A DNA stretch of 64,000 nt, from positions 124,001 through 188,000 of the forward strand of contig WLOQ01000001.1 of the NCBI GenBank assembly GCA_009699245.1, given 5' to 3'. A model generated the notes under the pieces. That model saw only the letters and a list, made by a program, of their open reading frames with translations. It had not been told where the DNA came from and did not search any database. Below are positions 31,395 to 42,967 of this stretch, piece after piece (positions within the stretch are counted from its first letter, which is position 1; the number at the start of each line of letters is the position of its first letter). The translations under genes were made by a program, and so were the position numbers. The stretch is from Actinomycetota bacterium. Lineage in GTDB: Bacteria > Actinomycetota > Thermoleophilia > Solirubrobacterales > Solirubrobacteraceae.

Positions 31395-32126
31395 ATGCGC
31401 ATGAGCGGCGGCCCGGACGACCGGGAGCGCGGGACGCTCGAGGAGCCTCAGGTCCGGGCGATGTTCGACCGGATCTCTGGGGTCTATGACCGGATGAACT
31501 CGGTCATGACCGCCGGCCTGCACCACCACTGGCGTCGCCGCGCTGCGGACATCGCGCAGGTCCGCGCGGGGGACAGCGTTCTCGACGTCGCGACCGGCAC
31601 CGGCGATCTCGCCATAGAGCTCGCACGCCGCGTGGGTCCTTCGGGCTCGGTCATCGGGTCGGACTTCTCCGAGGAGATGCTCTCCCACGCGCGGGTCAAG
31701 GACCCGGCGCTCACGTGGGAGTGGGCCAACGCGCTCGAACTGCCCTACGAGTCCGACCGCTTCGACGCGGTCACCGTCGGATTCGGCGCGCGCAACTTCT
31801 CCGACCTCGATCGGGGCCTCACCGAGATGGTTCGCGTCGCGCGGCCCGGGGGTCGCGTCGTGATCCTGGAGATCACCACGCCGACGCGCCCGCCGCTCTC
31901 GACCTTCTACGGCACCTGGTTCGATCGCATCGTGCCGCTCATCGGTCGTGTCGCCGGTGACAGCGACGCCTACACCTACCTTCCAGCATCGGTGAAGCGC
32001 TTCCCCGGGGCGCCGCAGCTCGCGCAGCGGCTCGATGAGGCGGGGCTTGTGGATGTCAGCTACCTGCTGACGGCGGGCGGCATCATCGCCATCCACAGCG
32101 GTCGCAAGCCGGACATCACGGGGTGA
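31395..32126 (+). CDS. menG: Demethylmenaquinone methyltransferase
   Basis: MenG/UbiE SAM-dependent methyltransferase (243 aa) for the last step of menaquinone synthesis. It shows FDRISGVYDRMNSVMTAG, the SAM motif VLDVATGTGDLA and the FGARNFSD and TFYGTWFDRIVPLIG patterns. It starts 2 bp after qcrC and overlaps the next gene by 4 bp, so quinone synthesis and its oxidising complex are co-transcribed. Confidence 0.94.
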   Translation: MRMSGGPDDRERGTLEEPQVRAMFDRISGVYDRMNSVMTAGLHHHWRRRAADIAQVRAGDSVLDVATGTGDLAIELARRVGPSGSVIGSDFSEEMLSHARVKDPALTWEWANALELPYESDRFDAVTVGFGARNFSDLDRGLTEMVRVARPGGRVVILEITTPTRPPLSTFYGTWFDRIVPLIGRVAGDSDAYTYLPASVKRFPGAPQLAQRLDEAGLVDVSYLLTAGGIIAIHSGRKPDITG

Positions 32127-33115
32127 CCGGGGCCGGGTCGAACCCGGACACGGCGCAGCTCCTCCAGGCCGGGGGGGCCCACATCCCGTCGGCGCTCGCG
32201 GCCGTCGAACAGCTCCTCGCTGAGGCCGGCCTCGGAAGTGGCGCCATCCTCGAGGGGCATGCCCGGGCCACGATCTCCGCGGGCGGCAAGCGACTGCGTC
32301 CGCTGCTGGTCCTGCTCGTCGCAGGCCGCCCTGATCGCGAGGCGACCGCGCGACGCCTCGAGCGGGCGGCTGCGGCGGTCGAGCTGATCCACAGTGCGAC
32401 GCTCGTCCACGACGACGTGCTCGACGGCGCCGTGCTGCGTCGCGGGCAGCCGACCGTCGTCGCGCGCGGCGGGCGCGAGATGGCCACCGCGGCGGGGGAC
32501 CTCCTCTTCGCGCGCGCCTTCGCGCTCCTCGCCGAGGACTCCGATCCGGCGCCGGTCCGCACGCTCAGTGAGGCGTGCTCCGGGCTCGCCCTCGGTGAGC
32601 TGCTCCAGCGCGCCGATGCCTGGGACCCGACCGTGACCCTCGAGCGCTATCTCCTGCGCTGCGAACTCAAGACGGCGCGCCTCTTCGAGGCGGCGTGTCG
32701 CCTCGGCTCTGGGGGCGCCGGCGACGTCGACCTCACCGGGTTCGGGCGGGACATCGGCCTCGCCTTCCAGGTCCTCGACGACGTCCTCGACGTCTCCGGG
32801 CCGGCCGAGCGCACCGGCAAGCAGCCGGGGACGGATCTGCTCGACGGCACGATCACGCTGCCCTTCATCCTCGCCCGCGAGCGTGACGCGCAGCTCGCGC
32901 AGCTCGATCCCCGGGAGATCACCACCGCGGCCCAGGCCCAGGAGGTCTGCGAGCGCATCGCCGCGACCGGGGCCCTCGACGCCGCGCGCGAGCGGGCCCT
33001 CGGGTTCGTCCACCGCGCGCAGCAGCTGCTGGGCGCCCGCGCCGAGCAGCTCGGCGCCGAGCGCCACGACGCGCTGGCGCTCGTGGCCGACGGCGTCGTG
33101 CGCCGCTACAGCTAG
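32123..33115 (+). CDS. Polyprenyl diphosphate synthase (menaquinone side chain)
   Basis: 330-residue trans-prenyltransferase that elongates the isoprenoid tail, here probably for menaquinone. The first Asp motif is LVHDDVLDGAVLRRGQP and the second is FQVLDDVLDVSG, each with the metal-binding aspartates; GGKRLRPLL near the N-terminus is the IPP-binding part. Chain length cannot be read safely. The start is GTG 32123, coupled to menG. Confidence 0.92.
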   Translation: MTGAGSNPDTAQLLQAGGAHIPSALAAVEQLLAEAGLGSGAILEGHARATISAGGKRLRPLLVLLVAGRPDREATARRLERAAAAVELIHSATLVHDDVLDGAVLRRGQPTVVARGGREMATAAGDLLFARAFALLAEDSDPAPVRTLSEACSGLALGELLQRADAWDPTVTLERYLLRCELKTARLFEAACRLGSGGAGDVDLTGFGRDIGLAFQVLDDVLDVSGPAERTGKQPGTDLLDGTITLPFILARERDAQLAQLDPREITTAAQAQEVCERIAATGALDAARERALGFVHRAQQLLGARAEQLGAERHDALALVADGVVRRYS

Positions 33116-33117
33116 CC

Positions 33118-33558
33118 CTAGAAGTCCTCGGGGACCAGGAGCCCGGTCTCGAGCGCCACGCTCAACGATCGCACCTCATCCTCGATACCCAGCTGCACGA
33201 TGTCGTGCAGCTGGCGAGCGAGGGCGGCAGCCGCCTGCTCGAGTGCGAGGTCGTACCGATCGACGACGGCATCCTCGACCACGACGGTACCCCGGGCCTC
33301 GCAGTTCGGGCAGCGGAGCTCAAGACGCCAGTGGCGCGGCCCCTCCTCCTCCCACTCGACCGGCTGCACGAGCGTGCTCCCGCATGCTGCGCAGTGCGCC
33401 AGATCCGCCGCAGCGCAGGCGATCTCGGCGTCGCGCGCGGAGGATGGGGCGCCCGGAGCCTCGCGGCCCTCGCCCAGATGGACGATCTCGATGGCACGGC
33501 CATCACGGAGCACGAGGTACTCGATCGAGGCGGGGTGGGTGTCGTTGTCGGGGGTCAT
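33118..33558 (-). CDS. Hypothetical zinc-ribbon protein
   Basis: 146-residue protein with an N-terminal beta part (SIEYLVLRDGRAIEIVHLGEG), a zinc-ribbon (CAACGS and CPNCEARG, four cysteines) at about 55-90 and a helical C-terminus. No known function. It converges with the polyprenyl synthase gene, with stops 2 bp apart. Confidence 0.75.
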   Translation of the reverse strand: MTPDNDTHPASIEYLVLRDGRAIEIVHLGEGREAPGAPSSARDAEIACAAADLAHCAACGSTLVQPVEWEEEGPRHWRLELRCPNCEARGTVVVEDAVVDRYDLALEQAAAALARQLHDIVQLGIEDEVRSLSVALETGLLVPEDF

Positions 33559-33662
33559 GATCGTTTGGGGAGGGCGACGACCATTCCATCGGCCGATGCG
33601 CCCGGCGACTTGAACACGAGCGACGGGAAACAGGTGCGCTGGGCCGCTGTACCCTCTGCGGC

Positions 33663-33923
33663 ATGCCTATCGGCGTGCCAGAGCTGCTGATCATCCTTGC
33701 GATCCTCCTGCTGCTCTTCGGGGCCAAGCGCCTCCCGAACCTGGGCCGGCAGCTCGGCGGCGGGATGCGGGAGTTCAAGGACTCGGTCACCCGCAGGGTC
33801 GATCGGGACGATGACGAGCCCGAGGAGCGCCCGGCGCTCGCCGCGGCGACGCAGAGCACGGCGCCCGCGAGCTCCACGGCAGACCAGGAGCCGGCTGTGG
33901 GCGAGCGCCCCGCCGACTCCTGA
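33663..33923 (+). CDS. tatA: Sec-independent translocase protein TatA
   Basis: 86-residue TatA. One transmembrane helix (about 6-20), the FGAKRLPNLGRQLGGGMREFK hinge and amphipathic helix, and a charged tail. No separate TatB is nearby, so it may be a bifunctional TatA as in other gram-positives. TACCCT at 33650-33655 ends 7 nt before the ATG (leaderless). tatC follows after 18 bp. Confidence 0.95.
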   Translation: MPIGVPELLIILAILLLLFGAKRLPNLGRQLGGGMREFKDSVTRRVDRDDDEPEERPALAAATQSTAPASSTADQEPAVGERPADS

Positions 33924-33941
33924 CCGGGGAACCACCTGGGG

Positions 33942-35033
33942 ATGGGCGTGCTGCGGCCGCTCGGTCACGAGGACCGGGTCAGCATCTTCGATCACCTCGA
34001 TGAGCTGCGCAGTCGGCTGATCTGGTGCGTCGCCGCGTTCGTCATCGCGTTCGCCTTCACCTACTGGCAGAACACCGCGGTCCTGGACATCGTCAACCGG
34101 CCGCTCGAGCAGGCGCAGCACCACGGCAAGGGCGGCGACGCGCTCGAACAGGCGGCGCGCCACGACCGCGCGGTCGGGATCGCGCTCGGCTCGCTCGCCC
34201 CCGCGCTGCGCGAGACCAGCGACGCGCTCGGGCAGCTCGCCGATGAGCCGGGTGTGTCCGCCGCCGCGCGCGAGCGGGCATCCGGGGCCCAGCGCAGTCT
34301 TGATCAGGCCGCGCGCCGTGCCGCGCTGGCAGCGGCCACCACCCCGAAGGACACGACGCGGCGCCCGGTCACGCTCGGCGTCGCGGAACCGTTCGTCGCC
34401 ACCTTCACCGTCGCGGCCTACGCGGCGCTGCTGCTCACGCTCCCGTTCCTGCTCTGGCAGCTCTACGCCTTCCTGTTGCCCGCCTTCGATCGACGCGAGC
34501 GACGGGTCGTCATCCCGCTCATGGCGCTCGTCCCCGTGCTGTTCGCCGCCGGTGTGCTCTTCGGCTACTACGCAGCGCTGCCACGGGCCGTCAACTTCCT
34601 CCAGAACTTCAACGACGACCAGTTCGACATTCTGCTTCAGGCGCGCGACTACTACCGCTTCGTGGTTGTTTTCCTCGCACTGATGGGACTCGTCTTCCAA
34701 GTGCCCGTCGGCGTCCTCGCCCTCACCCGCACGGGCCTGGTCACGGCACGCTCGCTCTGGCAGCGCCAGGGCTACGTGATCCTCGCGATCTCCGTCGTCG
34801 CTGCCGTGATCACGCCGACCCCGGACCCGTTCACCATGCTGCTGACGATGGCGCCGCTCGTGCTCCTCTATGAGCTGAGCATCGGGCTCGCCTGGATCTT
34901 CCAACCGCGCGACGGCGGGATGAGCGGGCGCTGGAAGGACGGATGGGACGACGATCGGGACGACGATCCGGGCGATCAGGGGCCTGACGTCCCGACGCCG
35001 GGCGCCGGGGGCCCGCCCGCCCTCGTATCCTGA
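33942..35033 (+). CDS. tatC: Sec-independent translocase protein TatC with enlarged first periplasmic loop
   Basis: TatC (363 aa), which binds twin-arginine signal peptides. The cytoplasmic N-terminus HLDELRSRLIW and six transmembrane helices are present, with AEPFVATFTVAAYAALLL starting TM2 and ITPTPDPFTMLLTMAPLVLLYE near the end. Between TM1 and the LGVAEPF motif there is an Ala/Arg/Gln-rich helical stretch of about 75 extra residues (about 60-135), and a long Asp/Gly/Pro-rich C-terminal tail. Usual TatC is about 240-330 aa. Confidence 0.93.
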   Translation: MGVLRPLGHEDRVSIFDHLDELRSRLIWCVAAFVIAFAFTYWQNTAVLDIVNRPLEQAQHHGKGGDALEQAARHDRAVGIALGSLAPALRETSDALGQLADEPGVSAAARERASGAQRSLDQAARRAALAAATTPKDTTRRPVTLGVAEPFVATFTVAAYAALLLTLPFLLWQLYAFLLPAFDRRERRVVIPLMALVPVLFAAGVLFGYYAALPRAVNFLQNFNDDQFDILLQARDYYRFVVVFLALMGLVFQVPVGVLALTRTGLVTARSLWQRQGYVILAISVVAAVITPTPDPFTMLLTMAPLVLLYELSIGLAWIFQPRDGGMSGRWKDGWDDDRDDDPGDQGPDVPTPGAGGPPALVS

Positions 35034-35037
35034 CGCC

Positions 35038-35748
35038 ATGCTCTTCGACCTGCGCGGCCGTGGACGTCGCCGAACCGTCCAGGTGATCTACGCCTCCCTC
35101 GCCATTCTCATGGGCGGCGGCCTGGTCTTCTTCGGCATCGGTGGAGCCACCAACGGTGGACTCTTCGACGCCATCAGCGGCAGCGGCGGCAACGGGAACG
35201 TCTCGGACATCTACCAGAAGCGCATCACGCGCTATCAGGCGCAGACGGCCGCGAACCCGAAGGATGCCGCCGCCTGGGCGGCGCTCGCCAAGGCGCAGGT
35301 CCAGGAGGCATCGATCACGGGGTACGACCAGACGACCGGGACGTACACCGCGGCCGGAAAGCGCGAGCTCGCCCGTGCGGCGACGTCGTGGGAGACGTAC
35401 CTCGCGCTGAAGCCCGCCAAGCCGGACGGCGACCTCGCGAACCTCATGGTGGCGGCGTACCGCGACGGCCTCGTGGAGCCGGCAAAGGCCGCACGGGCCC
35501 TTGAGGTCGTCATCAGCGCGAAGGGTGCGACCTCGGCGCTCTACGCCCAGCTCTCGCTGCTCGCATACCTCGCGGGCAACACGCGTCAGAGCACGCTCGC
35601 GGAGCAGCGTGCCGTCGATCTCGCCCCCAAGGACCGCAAGAAGCTCGTCGAGGCCCAGATCGCCGCGCAGCGCGCATCCATAGATCAGCAGCGCGCCGAG
35701 GCGCAGCAGCAGAGCGGCAGCGGCGCGGCGGGTGTTCCCGGCGGGTGA
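35038..35748 (+). CDS. Membrane-anchored TPR-like protein
   Basis: 236-residue protein with one N-terminal transmembrane segment (about 16-38), a Gly/Ser/Asn linker and helical repeats resembling TPRs (AANPKDAAAWAALAKAQVQ; SLLAYLAGNTRQSTLAEQRAVDLAP), ending in a Gln/Ala-rich helix. It probably acts as an extracytoplasmic scaffold; the partner is unknown. TATCCT at 35026-35031 ends 6 nt before the ATG. It follows tatC closely. Confidence 0.75.
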   Translation: MLFDLRGRGRRRTVQVIYASLAILMGGGLVFFGIGGATNGGLFDAISGSGGNGNVSDIYQKRITRYQAQTAANPKDAAAWAALAKAQVQEASITGYDQTTGTYTAAGKRELARAATSWETYLALKPAKPDGDLANLMVAAYRDGLVEPAKAARALEVVISAKGATSALYAQLSLLAYLAGNTRQSTLAEQRAVDLAPKDRKKLVEAQIAAQRASIDQQRAEAQQQSGSGAAGVPGG

Positions 35749-35825
35749 TCGCAGGTCGCCGTAGGCCCCGCGCGCGCTACCATCCAGCCTCCTTCGGCGC
35801 GCGTCCTGCGCCTGCCGACGGCCCC

Positions 35826-35898
35826 GCCCCTGTAGCTCAATTGGCAGAGCAGCGGACTCTTAATCCGAAGGTTGAAGGTTCGATTCCTTCCGGGGGCA
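35826..35898 (+). tRNA. tRNA-Lys (CTT)
   Basis: Cloverleaf of 73 nt: acceptor arms GCCCCTG/CGGGGGC with discriminator A, D-arm AGCTCAATTGGCAGAGC, anticodon loop CTCTTAA (CTT) and T-arm GGTTCGATTCC. CCA is not encoded. TACCAT at 35778-35783 may be the -10, 43 bp upstream. Confidence 0.95.
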
Positions 35899-35920
35899 TG
35901 CGGTGGGGGACGCGCAGCCC

Positions 35921-36850
35921 GTGAGCAAACCCGGCGCGCCATGGGCCCACGAGCTGCCCCGTACCAAGGGTGAGCTCCTCAGTCGCCTCCAGGCTGTGCC
36001 GCTGCTCCATCGCCTTGTGCCCCGCCGTGTGGCCGTCGCGCTCGCGCTGTTGCGCGGTACGATCGAGTGGTGGCTCCTGCCGCGCCGCAGGCGCTGGGCG
36101 CTCGCGGGCGCCCGGGACGTCGCCCCTGACGGCAGCTCGGTGCGGGACGTGCGCCGCCTGTCACGAGCGCAGCTGCGCGAACGTTGCGTGCAGACCGAGC
36201 TCAGCTGGCGCCCGTGGGATGCGGCCCGGATGCCCATCGAGGGCCTCGATCGGCTGCTCGCGACGCGGGCGCAGGGCGGGGTTCTGGTGGCCCTCCTGCA
36301 CGTCGGCCCCATGTACAGCCTCTTTCACGCACTCGCGGCGCAGGGTGTGCGAGCGTCGATCGTCACCGCGGCCAGGCCGGGCGAGGAGCGGTTCACTGGG
36401 TCCGCCGGCCACTGGATGCGCACACAGCTCGAGCTGCTGGAGGCCGCCGGGCATCGGCTCGTACCGCGGGGTGACGCCTATGCGCAGGTGGCCGAGCTCC
36501 TGCGCGAGGGCGAGGTCTGCTGCTTGGCCTGGGACGTCCCTGGGCCGCAGGCCGTCGAGCTTCTGGGGAGGCCCGCCGCCGTCCGGACCGGCATCGCGCG
36601 GCTTGCGCTGGAGACGGGCGCGCCGATCCTGCCGGCCTTCACCGTGCGGGACGGCCTGCGTCAGCACGCCGTGATCGAGGCGCCCGTCGCCGGCGTGATC
36701 GCAGGCGGAGAGGCGGAGCTGACCGTGGAGCTCGCCGCCCGCATGAACGCCATTCTCGCCGCGCACCGCGCGCAGATCCAGATACGCCGCCAGCTCTCGA
36801 TCTTCAGCGCGGCCGCCGCTCCGCCGCCTCTGACAGGATCCACGCGGTGA
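35921..36850 (+). CDS. Lysophospholipid-type acyltransferase (LpxL-like family)
   Basis: About 309 residues, related to the LPLAT superfamily. It contains the catalytic pattern VALLHVGPMYSLFHALAAQG (His, with Gly-Pro in place of the common HxxxD spacing) and LAWDVPGPQAVELLGRPAAVRTGIARLALETGAPILPAF, the strand-loop region typical of LpxL/HtrB-like enzymes. It may acylate a glycolipid. GTG 35921 is preferred to GTG 35903, which is only 5 bp from the end of tRNA-Lys. It overlaps wecB by 4 bp. Confidence 0.7.
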   Translation: MSKPGAPWAHELPRTKGELLSRLQAVPLLHRLVPRRVAVALALLRGTIEWWLLPRRRRWALAGARDVAPDGSSVRDVRRLSRAQLRERCVQTELSWRPWDAARMPIEGLDRLLATRAQGGVLVALLHVGPMYSLFHALAAQGVRASIVTAARPGEERFTGSAGHWMRTQLELLEAAGHRLVPRGDAYAQVAELLREGEVCCLAWDVPGPQAVELLGRPAAVRTGIARLALETGAPILPAFTVRDGLRQHAVIEAPVAGVIAGGEAELTVELAARMNAILAAHRAQIQIRRQLSIFSAAAAPPPLTGSTR

Positions 36851-37914
36851 AGGTCCTCACCGTCATCGGGAACCGCCCCCAGTTCGTCAAGGCCGCTGCG
36901 GTCTCGCGTCTCCTGCGCGAGCGCCACGAGGAGATCCTCGTGCACACGGGCCAGCACTACGACGACGAGCTGTCGACGATCTTCGTCGAGGAGCTCGGCA
37001 TCCCGCGCCCGGAGCGCGAGTTCGGCATCGGTGGCGGCTCGAACACCGAGCAGACCTCGCGCATGCTCGCCGCCCTCGTCCCGGTGATCGAGGCGGACCG
37101 GCCTGACGCCGTGCTCGTCTACGGCGACACGAACTCGACGCTCGCCGGGGGGCTCGCTGCGGCGCAGGCGCGGATCCCTGTGGCGCATGTCGAGGCCGGG
37201 ATGCGCTCCTTCGATCGCGCCATGCCCGAGGAGCTCAACCGCGTCCTCACCGATCACCTCTCCGACCTGCTGCTCTGCCCGTCGCCCACGGCCGTGGAGA
37301 ATCTGCGCCGAGAGGCGGTCGCCGGTCGCGTCGAGCTCGTCGGCGATGTGATGGTCGACATCGCGCAGCTGATCCGCCCGCGCGCCCTCGCTGACGACGG
37401 CCCGCTGCGCGAGCTCGGCGTCGAGCCCGGCGCCTACGTGCTCGCGACGGCGCACCGGGCGGGCAACGTCGACGATCCGGACCGCCTGGCGGCGCTCGTG
37501 GCGCTCCTGACGGCCGTCCCGGGCCCCGTCGTCCTCCCGGTCCATCCGCGCACCCGGGCGCGGCTTGAGGCGGCAGGCCTCATCGCGCAGCTCGCGGCCG
37601 CGGGCGTGCGCCTGTGCCCGCCGCTCGGCTACGTCGCGTTCGCGGCGCTGCTGTCGCGCGCACGTGCGGTGCTCACGGACTCGGGCGGGGTGCAGAAGGA
37701 GGCGTACCTCGCCGGGATCCCCTGCGTGACGATGCGCGACACCACCGAGTGGGTCGAGACCGTCGAGAGCGGCTGGAACGTCCTCGTGGACCTCGACAGC
37801 GCGGCGGCGCTCGTCGCGCTCGACCGCGTGATGCCCGCCGAGCGCCCCGAGCTCTACGGCGACGGCCGTGCCGGGGAGCGCGTCGTGGCCGCCCTGGGAG
37901 CGCTCGCGGGCTGA
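36847..37914 (+). CDS. wecB: UDP-N-acetylglucosamine 2-epimerase (non-hydrolysing)
   Basis: 355-residue WecB/MnaA enzyme interconverting UDP-GlcNAc and UDP-ManNAc. It shows GNRPQFVKAAAVSR, TGQHYDDELS, VYGDTNSTLAG, HVEAGMRSFDRAMPEELNR and LTDSGGVQKEAYLAGIPCVTMRDTTEW, all conserved active-site segments. GTG start, coupled to the acyltransferase gene by 4 bp. Confidence 0.95.
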   Translation: MKVLTVIGNRPQFVKAAAVSRLLRERHEEILVHTGQHYDDELSTIFVEELGIPRPEREFGIGGGSNTEQTSRMLAALVPVIEADRPDAVLVYGDTNSTLAGGLAAAQARIPVAHVEAGMRSFDRAMPEELNRVLTDHLSDLLLCPSPTAVENLRREAVAGRVELVGDVMVDIAQLIRPRALADDGPLRELGVEPGAYVLATAHRAGNVDDPDRLAALVALLTAVPGPVVLPVHPRTRARLEAAGLIAQLAAAGVRLCPPLGYVAFAALLSRARAVLTDSGGVQKEAYLAGIPCVTMRDTTEWVETVESGWNVLVDLDSAAALVALDRVMPAERPELYGDGRAGERVVAALGALAG

Positions 37915-37917
37915 GGC

Positions 37918-39180
37918 TCAGCGGCCGAGCGCGAGCACGGTCACGCCGGCGGCGCGCAGCGCGCCGGCATCGAGAATGCCGCGGCCGTCGAGCACCGTCG
38001 CTGCGCCGCCGATCGCTGCGTGGTCGAGTGCCGCATACTCGGCGTGATCGGCCTGGACGACCGCCGCGTCGACCGGCGCACCGTCCCAGGGCGTGAAGCC
38101 CAGGGCGCGCAGCTCGTCGTCCGCGTAGAGCGGATCGGACGCAAGCGGCTCGGCGCCGCGGCGCTCGAGCTCGTCGCGCACGCCGAAGGCGCCGCTGAAG
38201 GCCGTCTCCTTCACGCCGCCGCGGTACGCGACGCCGAGGATCAGCACGCGCCGTCCGCGCAGGTCGCCGGCGTGTGCCGCGAGCCGTTCGACCGCGTAGG
38301 CGGGCATCGCGTCGTTCACGGCGCGCGCGGCGGCCGGGAGCCGTGCTGCGGGGTCGCCTGCGAGATAGAAGCGGGGATAGACAGGGATGCAGTGTCCGCC
38401 GACGGCGATTCCCGGCCGATGGATGTGGCTGAACGGCTGGCTGTTGGCGGCGTCGATCACCTGCTCGACGTCGACGCCGACCGTGTCGGCGAAGCGCGCG
38501 AGCTCGTTCGCGAATCCGATGTTGATGTCGCGGTAGGTCGTCTCGGCGAGCTTCACCAGTTCGGCGGCTTCCGCCGACCCCAGGCCGCGGACCTCCGCAT
38601 CGAGGAACGACCCGTACAGCTCGATGCCGCGCTGTTCCCCTGAGGCGCTCAGGCCCCCGACGAGCTTCGGGTAGGTCGCGAGGTCGGCGAAGACGCGCCC
38701 GCTGAAGACGCGCTCGGGGCTGAAGACGGTGAAGAAGTCCTGCTCAGCGGTGAGGCCACTGGCGGCGGCGAGCGCCGGGGCGATCCGCCCGCGCGTGGTC
38801 CCCACGGGGAGGGTCGTCTCGACACTGACCGTCGTCCCGGCGCGCAGGCCGCGACCGATGTCGGCGAGCACGGCGTCGAGGATCGCCCAGTCGATCTGGG
38901 CATCAGCGTCCACCATCAGCGGCGGGACGGCGATGACGAGATCGGGGGCCTCCGCGACCGCGGCCGCGGTGTCGGTCTGCGCGCGCAGCCGCCCCGCGGC
39001 GACCGCGGCGGCGAGGCGCTCATCGAGACCCGGCTCCCCGGGGAAGGGCGAACGGCCGGCATTCACCTCGGCGACGACGTGCGCGCTGATGTCGCAGCCG
39101 ACGACATCGTGGCCGGCGTGCGCGAGCTGGGCGGCGACCGGCAGCCCGATCTTGCCGAGCGCGACGACGACCGCGCGCAT
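37918..39180 (-). CDS. wecC: UDP-N-acetyl-D-mannosamine-type nucleotide-sugar dehydrogenase
   Basis: 420-residue UDP-sugar 6-dehydrogenase. The NAD-binding N-terminus is AVVVALGKIGLPVAAQLAHAGHDVVG, the lysine-containing ELVKLAETTYRDINIGFANELA helix and the catalytic cysteine loop GGHCIPVYP are present, and a C-terminal substrate domain follows. It would oxidise UDP-ManNAc from WecB, or UDP-GlcNAc, to the uronic acid. The exact substrate is inference from the neighbour. Its start shares one base with the stop of the next gene upstream. Confidence 0.85.
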   Translation of the reverse strand: MRAVVVALGKIGLPVAAQLAHAGHDVVGCDISAHVVAEVNAGRSPFPGEPGLDERLAAAVAAGRLRAQTDTAAAVAEAPDLVIAVPPLMVDADAQIDWAILDAVLADIGRGLRAGTTVSVETTLPVGTTRGRIAPALAAASGLTAEQDFFTVFSPERVFSGRVFADLATYPKLVGGLSASGEQRGIELYGSFLDAEVRGLGSAEAAELVKLAETTYRDINIGFANELARFADTVGVDVEQVIDAANSQPFSHIHRPGIAVGGHCIPVYPRFYLAGDPAARLPAAARAVNDAMPAYAVERLAAHAGDLRGRRVLILGVAYRGGVKETAFSGAFGVRDELERRGAEPLASDPLYADDELRALGFTPWDGAPVDAAVVQADHAEYAALDHAAIGGAATVLDGRGILDAGALRAAGVTVLALGR

Positions 39181-40214
39181 CAGGCGGCGAGCGGGTCGAG
39201 CCTGGGGGACACGGAGCGGCCGCCGGCGGCGCTCTCAAGGACGGCTTCGGCGCAGATGACGGTCTCCAGGCCCTCCTGGAGCGTGACGACCGCCGGGTCA
39301 GGGTGCCCGGCGAGCAGGTCGAGGAAGCCTTCGTGCTCGACGAGCAGGGGCTCGCGGCGGGCGAGCGCGTAGCGGGTCGCATCGCCCTCGCTCACCCCGC
39401 GCAGGCTCCGGGTCGCATCCCACTCGGAGGCGACGTCGCCGTTCTCGTAGAAGGTGAGGTCCGCGGTGAGCGTGTCGGCGACGAGCATCCCGAGCTCGCC
39501 GAGGACACGGGTGCGACGCACCTTCGCGGGCGAGAGCCAGTCGACGATGATGTTGAAGCTCACGGCGCTCTCGAGGCTGCCGGTGACGAGCACGAGATCC
39601 TCGTGGTCGCGGCCCATGCGGTGCTGCGTCTGGGCGGCGAGCTGCGCGATCGGCGCGCCGCCGATCCAGCGGACGAGATCGAGGTCGTGCGTCGCGAGAT
39701 CCTTGACGACACCCACGTCGCGGATGCGGTTGGGGAAGGGGCCGACACGCTCGGTCGCGATGAGGAAGACCTCACCGAGCTGTCCAGCGCGCACGCGGCG
39801 GCGCAGCTCGACGAGCGCGGGGTTGCAGCGCTCGACGTGGCCGACCGCACCGTGGACGCCGGCGCGCTCGCAGGCGGCGACGATCTCGCGCGCCTCCGCT
39901 GCGGTCGATGCGAGGGGCTTCTCGATCAGTAGGTGGACGCCGGCCTCGGCGAGCTCGCGCGCCCCGGAGAGGTGCTCCTCGGTCGGGAGCGCGAGGATCG
40001 CGAAGTCCGGGACGCCCGCGGCGAGGAGCTCGGCGGTCGAGGTGAAGACCCGGTCTGCGTCGCGCACCGCACCGTGCTGGTCGCCGGCGGGGTCGACCGC
40101 GCCTGCAAAGCCGACACCCGGGGTGTCCTGCAGCAGGCGCGCATGGTGGCGGCCCATCATTCCGAGGCCGATGACGGCCCCGCGAAAGACCGGGCGGGAC
40201 AAAGGCGCGGGCAC
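39180..40214 (-). CDS. Gfo/Idh/MocA oxidoreductase (WlbA-like)
   Basis: 344-residue NAD-dependent sugar oxidoreductase. The Rossmann N-terminus is [16 protein letters not shown], the [11 protein letters not shown] motif has the catalytic-type lysine, and [17 protein letters not shown] carries the conserved His. Such enzymes oxidise C3 of UDP-GlcNAcA/ManNAcA. The start is GTG 40214, with TACCCT on the same strand (40228-40223) ending 8 nt before it. It is divergent from the acetyltransferase, sharing one -10 site. Confidence 0.8.
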   Translation of the reverse strand: MPAPLSRPVFRGAVIGLGMMGRHHARLLQDTPGVGFAGAVDPAGDQHGAVRDADRVFTSTAELLAAGVPDFAILALPTEEHLSGARELAEAGVHLLIEKPLASTAAEAREIVAACERAGVHGAVGHVERCNPALVELRRRVRAGQLGEVFLIATERVGPFPNRIRDVGVVKDLATHDLDLVRWIGGAPIAQLAAQTQHRMGRDHEDLVLVTGSLESAVSFNIIVDWLSPAKVRRTRVLGELGMLVADTLTADLTFYENGDVASEWDATRSLRGVSEGDATRYALARREPLLVEHEGFLDLLAGHPDPAVVTLQEGLETVICAEAVLESAAGGRSVSPRLDPLAA

Positions 40215-40221
40215 GGCGCAT

Positions 40222-40228
40222 TAGGGTA
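40222..40228. promoter_or_regulatory. Shared divergent -10 element (TAGGGTA / TACCCTA)
   Basis: The heptamer TAGGGTA gives TAGGGT on the plus strand, 7 nt before the ATG at 40235, and TACCCT on the minus strand, 8 nt before the GTG at 40214. Both divergent genes would start leaderless from overlapping -10 boxes, so only one polymerase could bind at a time. Confidence 0.5.
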
Positions 40229-40234
40229 TCCGCC

Positions 40235-42963
<2,729 letters not shown>

Positions 42964-42967
<4 letters not shown>

